DNA of 15,231 nt, taken from NCBI GenBank assembly GCA_017610525.1, contig JAFCBW010000021.1:1-15231 (forward strand), written 5' to 3'. Position numbers and translations under genes: made by a program. Below are positions 13,529 through 15,231 of the stretch, piece by piece. How positions within the stretch are numbered: position 1 is the first letter of the stretch; each line of letters begins with the position of its first letter. The DNA is from Candidatus Nanohalarchaeota archaeon (GTDB taxonomy: Archaea; EX4484-52; B79-G9). The notes under the pieces were generated by a model. The model saw only the letters and a program-made list of their open reading frames with translations, was not told the DNA's origin and did no database searches.

Positions 13529-13888
13529 GTGATTGCATTGATTCCGAAACGCAGAACTACACCAAGGCCGCAGTCATGGCATACACTCCAGGAAAGGAGA
13601 ATGATAGTAAGGCATGGCGGCAGGCCATTGGTGAAGTCCGGGACAGATGGGGTATTGAATGGCAGGCCTGTTGAGGTTCGGAGTGTACGGAAAGGTAAGC
13701 GGTACAGGATTCAGAAAGATACACACCGCGAACTCGTAAAACATAGGGGGTCATATATCTTTGTGAATGGCAGGGGGCAGAGTAAGGTTGTTCCGGCTGC
13801 AAAGGTGAGTCAGCTGATAGGGTTTGGCAAGTGGCTTAAGGATCGCGTGTATCCGCATAAGTTCTTGAAGACAAAGCAGGTCTGGTAA
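13529..13888 (+). CDS. Basic 119-aa protein, possible DNA-binding virion protein
   Basis: GTG 13529 follows the microprotein stop by two bases; ATG at codon 25 (RRMIVRHGG) is an alternative but has its GGAG too close. The protein is rich in Arg, Lys and His throughout (MIALIPKRRTTPRP, then RSVRKGKRYRIQKDTHRELV). It has probable beta strands at SYIFVNGRGQSKVVP and a C-terminal helix at KWLKDRVYPHKF. There is no membrane segment or signal peptide. It closes the plus-strand cluster and is followed by an AT-rich convergent intergenic region. An internal nucleoprotein, functionally like the basic VP2 of some spindle viruses, is a plausible inference; sequence similarity cannot be claimed. Confidence 0.65.
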   Translation: MIALIPKRRTTPRPQSWHTLQERRMIVRHGGRPLVKSGTDGVLNGRPVEVRSVRKGKRYRIQKDTHRELVKHRGSYIFVNGRGQSKVVPAAKVSQLIGFGKWLKDRVYPHKFLKTKQVW

Positions 13889-13946
13889 AAATATATAAAG
13901 AAAAAAAATAAAAGAAGTAGTGGTTACGGTCCCCCTTGCGGGGATC
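13889..13946 (-). terminator. Hairpin with T-rich tail ending the minus-strand 54-aa gene
   Basis: GGTCCCC (13928-13934) pairs with GGGGATC (13940-13946) with one G-U pair. On the minus strand the hairpin comes right after the stop at 13950-13948 and is followed by a T-rich stretch (complement of the A-rich 13889-13917), which fits termination of the minus-strand gene. The A/T-rich region between convergent genes may also end plus-strand transcripts. Confidence 0.5.
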
Positions 13947-13947
13947 A

Positions 13948-14112
13948 TCAACTTACAAAGAAGTCAACTTCGTGTGTCTGTGCGTTATAGTACTTGCTGA
14001 TTTTTCGTTTCATATCATACATCACTCCCATTTGTCTTATCTGTGACAGTAAGTTTCCTGTCGCGTATATCATGTTTTCTATATACCATGTGAACATTTG
14101 TTTCACCCCCAT
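13948..14112 (-). CDS. Small 54-aa hypothetical protein, divergent from the RHH regulator
   Basis: ATG at 14112 (or GTG at 14106) opens a 54-residue frame ending TGA at 13950-13948. The product is Met/Tyr/Lys-rich, amphipathic and helical (MFTWYIENMIYATGNLLSQI, then a basic MKRKISKYYN) and ends in FFVS. It has no recognised motif. Support comes from position: a TATA-like TTTATATA on the minus strand near 14164-14157 precedes it by a suitable distance, a repeat array flanks that promoter, and a hairpin follows its stop. A small regulator or membrane-associated helix is possible. Confidence 0.5.
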   Translation of the reverse strand: MGVKQMFTWYIENMIYATGNLLSQIRQMGVMYDMKRKISKYYNAQTHEVDFFVS

Positions 14113-14114
14113 TC

Positions 14115-14197
14115 ATTAATAACTATTAATGATTATTAATAAGATAGATAGATAACTATATAAATGTATCTATTAATAGTTGTTAATAGGTGTTAAT
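14115..14197. promoter_or_regulatory. Divergent operator: two arrays of 10-bp-phased ATTAAT repeats around a TATA box
   Basis: TTAAT cores occur at 14116, 14126 and 14136, then again at 14173, 14183 and 14193, exactly 10 bases apart within each array. A TATATAAA box (14157-14164) lies between the arrays and can serve both directions, and a GATA tetranucleotide repeat sits at 14143-14154. Ribbon-helix-helix proteins typically bind short repeats spaced by one helical turn, and an RHH gene starts at 14198, so autoregulation is the likely function. Confidence 0.7.
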
Positions 14198-14332
14198 GTG
14201 GCTAAAAAATTGATTCTCGATTGCGATGATGAGTTATGGGATAATGTTCTAAAATATAAGATTGATAAAAAATTAAAAAATAATAACCTTGCAGTTGTTG
14301 AACTTCTTGAAAAAGGACTGGCGGCGGAGTGA
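14198..14332 (+). CDS. Ribbon-helix-helix (CopG/Arc-type) regulator, 44 aa
   Basis: GTG 14198 opens a 44-residue frame with an AGGTG ribosome binding site at 14188-14192. The sequence follows the RHH pattern: a short strand KKLILD (residues 3-8), a first helix (DELWDNVLKYKIDKKLKN) and, after the NNN turn, a second helix (LAVVELLEKGLA). Length and order match minimal RHH transcription factors that dimerise and place the strand pair in the DNA major groove. It lies directly behind the phased ATTAAT arrays, which are probably its operator, and would control both itself and the divergent 54-aa gene. The stop is immediately followed by ATG of the next gene, so the downstream membrane genes are probably in its operon. 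Confidence 0.72.
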   Translation: MAKKLILDCDDELWDNVLKYKIDKKLKNNNLAVVELLEKGLAAE

Positions 14333-14581
14333 ATGGAACTTGATCAGGAAGTAAAGATAACAAAAAAAACATTGAGAGATATCCTGATTATTAGTTTGGC
14401 ATTCAGTTGGATTGGTATCCTGAAATATATCTTTGCACCTGAAAAATATTGTTTTTGGGAGTCTTTTGGTGGGTTTTGTGGAGTATGTTTGATGGTGTAT
14501 TGTGTCGTGTATGCATATAAGTGGTTCAAAATACGCCGCTCAAATAAAAGCTCAGTACGTGATTCGAGAAGGATAAAATGA
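14333..14581 (+). CDS. Small two-helix membrane protein (82 aa)
   Basis: ATG 14333 follows the RHH stop codon without a gap. The protein has hydrophobic helices at about residues 17-35 (ILIISLAFSWIGILKYIF) and 42-64 (ESFGGFCGVCLMVYCVVYAY), the second with three Cys, and a strongly basic C-terminal tail (KIRRSNKSS). The short loop between helices puts both ends on the same side, probably the cytoplasm. No family is recognised. Position in the RHH operon suggests an early or accessory host-interaction role rather than a structural one, but that is inference. Its stop overlaps the next start (ATGA). Confidence 0.65.
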   Translation: MELDQEVKITKKTLRDILIISLAFSWIGILKYIFAPEKYCFWESFGGFCGVCLMVYCVVYAYKWFKIRRSNKSSVRDSRRIK

Positions 14582-14853
14582 CGAAAAAAACATATGATAG
14601 AAATACAAAAATAATAACAATATTTGTAGTGGTTGTAATGTTTTTAGTGTTTTTGAATCTCATTGACAATATTGCGCAGGCACTAAAGTGTTTTAATAAT
14701 CATGAAACCGTTACTGAAATAGAGCAATGTTTATTTGGAGAAAACCATTATCTCTACCCGACTGCTATTGTATCAACCAACAAAAATAAAATAACCATAA
14801 CAGGCAACATAAGTCCTGAGTGCATGAAATGCATCAGTTCAAAATGTATTTGA
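14578..14853 (+). CDS. Membrane-anchored Cys-motif protein (91 aa)
   Basis: One hydrophobic helix at about residues 12-30 (IITIFVVVVMFLVFLNLI) follows a basic N-terminus, so the remainder is probably outside the cell. The ectodomain has Cys38 and Cys47 and a C-terminal CMKCISSKC cluster (C-x2-C-x4-C), which could be disulfide-bonded or bind a metal, plus an N-x-S sequon. It begins by ATGA overlap with the 82-aa gene and is followed after 14 bases by another membrane gene. Unrecognised family; accessory surface protein is inferred. Confidence 0.62.
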   Translation: MTKKTYDRNTKIITIFVVVVMFLVFLNLIDNIAQALKCFNNHETVTEIEQCLFGENHYLYPTAIVSTNKNKITITGNISPECMKCISSKCI

Positions 14854-14867
14854 AAAAGAGGATACAA

Positions 14868-15098
14868 ATGACAAAAAAAGAGAAAAAACTAATTGAAAGA
14901 AAAAAGACAGTAATGGAATATCTTTTATATATGTTGGGTAGTCTGTGTATGATTGCGGTTATACTTACTGTGTACTCTGATTTAGTTAATATTGATAGCG
15001 AGATACTTGATCTTATTGGTCTTATTGGATTTGGGAGCGGCACACTTGCGGTTGTTATAATTATTTTTATTGTTGGTGAAGATAAAGAAAGAAAATGA
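14868..15098 (+). CDS. Small two-helix membrane protein (76 aa)
   Basis: ATG 14868 is preferred over GTG 14820 because GAGG at 14858-14861 precedes it and the longer form would overlap the previous gene. The N-terminus is very basic (TKKEKKLIERKKT). Hydrophobic helices lie at about residues 18-37 (LLYMLGSLCMIAVILTVY) and 48-68 (IGLIGFGSGTLAVVIIIFIV), followed by a short charged tail. This matches the topology of the 82-aa protein two genes upstream. A 14-aa frame starts by ATGA overlap at 15095 and ends at 15139, but overlaps the next start and is not listed as a gene. Confidence 0.6.
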   Translation: MTKKEKKLIERKKTVMEYLLYMLGSLCMIAVILTVYSDLVNIDSEILDLIGLIGFGSGTLAVVIIIFIVGEDKERK

Positions 15099-15122
15099 AT
15101 GCTCCAGTACTGATTCAAAGAG

Positions 15123-15231
15123 ATGATGAATATGAATAAAAAAAGTAAAACAGACCCGAAAACAAAACTAGCAAAGAGTGAAGAGGATGTAGCAATTCGG
15201 ATTATCTCACAAGTAATGTCAAAAACACTAA
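15123..15231 (+). CDS. Partial gene at window edge, Lys-rich N-terminus
   Basis: An open frame with starts at 15123, 15126 and 15132 runs to the end of the window (36 codons). The visible product is charged, with a Lys-rich start (NKKSKTDPKTKLAKSEEDVA) and then an amphipathic helix. It follows the membrane gene by 24 bases and is co-directional. Too little is visible to assign a function; the start is uncertain. Confidence 0.45.
   Translation, partial: MMNMNKKSKTDPKTKLAKSEEDVAIRIISQVMSKTL

Noticed and set aside
14111..14200. Phased ATTAAT repeats as a CRISPR array or replication iterons
   Set aside because: Units are only 10 bases with no spacers, and their position around a divergent promoter beside an RHH gene fits an operator better; an origin role cannot be excluded.
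15095..15139. 14-aa frame overlapping the last two genes
   Set aside because: No ribosome binding site of its own, and it overlaps the better-supported start at 15123.

Overview
The window looks like part of an archaeal virus or provirus. I found no tRNA, rRNA, integrase, transposase or CRISPR array. Three things point to archaea: TATA-type promoters placed about 25-30 bases before starts, several of which would give leaderless or near-leaderless messages; GGTG/GGAGG ribosome binding sites elsewhere; and many secreted or membrane proteins rich in N-x-S/T sequons. Three things point to a virus: tightly packed ATGA-overlapping genes, a short two-helix Gly/Ala-rich hydrophobic protein resembling spindle-virus (fusellovirus-like) major capsid proteins, and LamG jelly-roll proteins of the kind described in Pyrococcus abyssi virus 1. 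The host cannot be named from the sequence; moderate to low GC suggests a mesophilic or moderately thermophilic euryarchaeon or a DPANN-type archaeon.

Layout. (1) 1-911, minus strand: a partial P-loop ATPase and an overlapping 178-aa partner. (2) 954-989: a divergent control region, a perfect 13-bp dyad around a shared TATA. (3) 1002-2798, plus: a 160-aa protein, a membrane-anchored 253-aa protein, a small Cys-containing membrane protein and the capsid-like protein, which has its own promoter inside the preceding gene and a hairpin/T-tract terminator after it. (4) 2905-13888, plus: a long late-type cluster. It holds a membrane-anchored beta protein, two secreted LamG proteins (one apparently interrupted by a five-bladed propeller), an envelope protein whose C-terminal helix resembles the capsid helix, a 908-aa basic structural-type protein, two short two-helix membrane proteins, a large spike-type protein split by a 34-bp tandem duplication, two more membrane proteins, and three basic proteins, one only 14 aa long. 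(5) 13948-15231: a divergent regulatory/accessory end with a 54-aa minus-strand gene, a ribbon-helix-helix regulator behind arrays of 10-bp-phased ATTAAT repeats, and a run of small membrane proteins leading to a gene cut by the window edge.

Inferred working model: the ATPase serves packaging or assembly; the capsid-like and other small hydrophobic proteins build a lipid-containing shell; the LamG, propeller and discoidin-like/Ig-like proteins bind host glycans; the basic proteins coat DNA; the RHH protein controls the accessory module. The promoters at 954-989, 2458 and 2865 share a TATA-plus-CTTTCG element, suggesting one virus-specific regulon.
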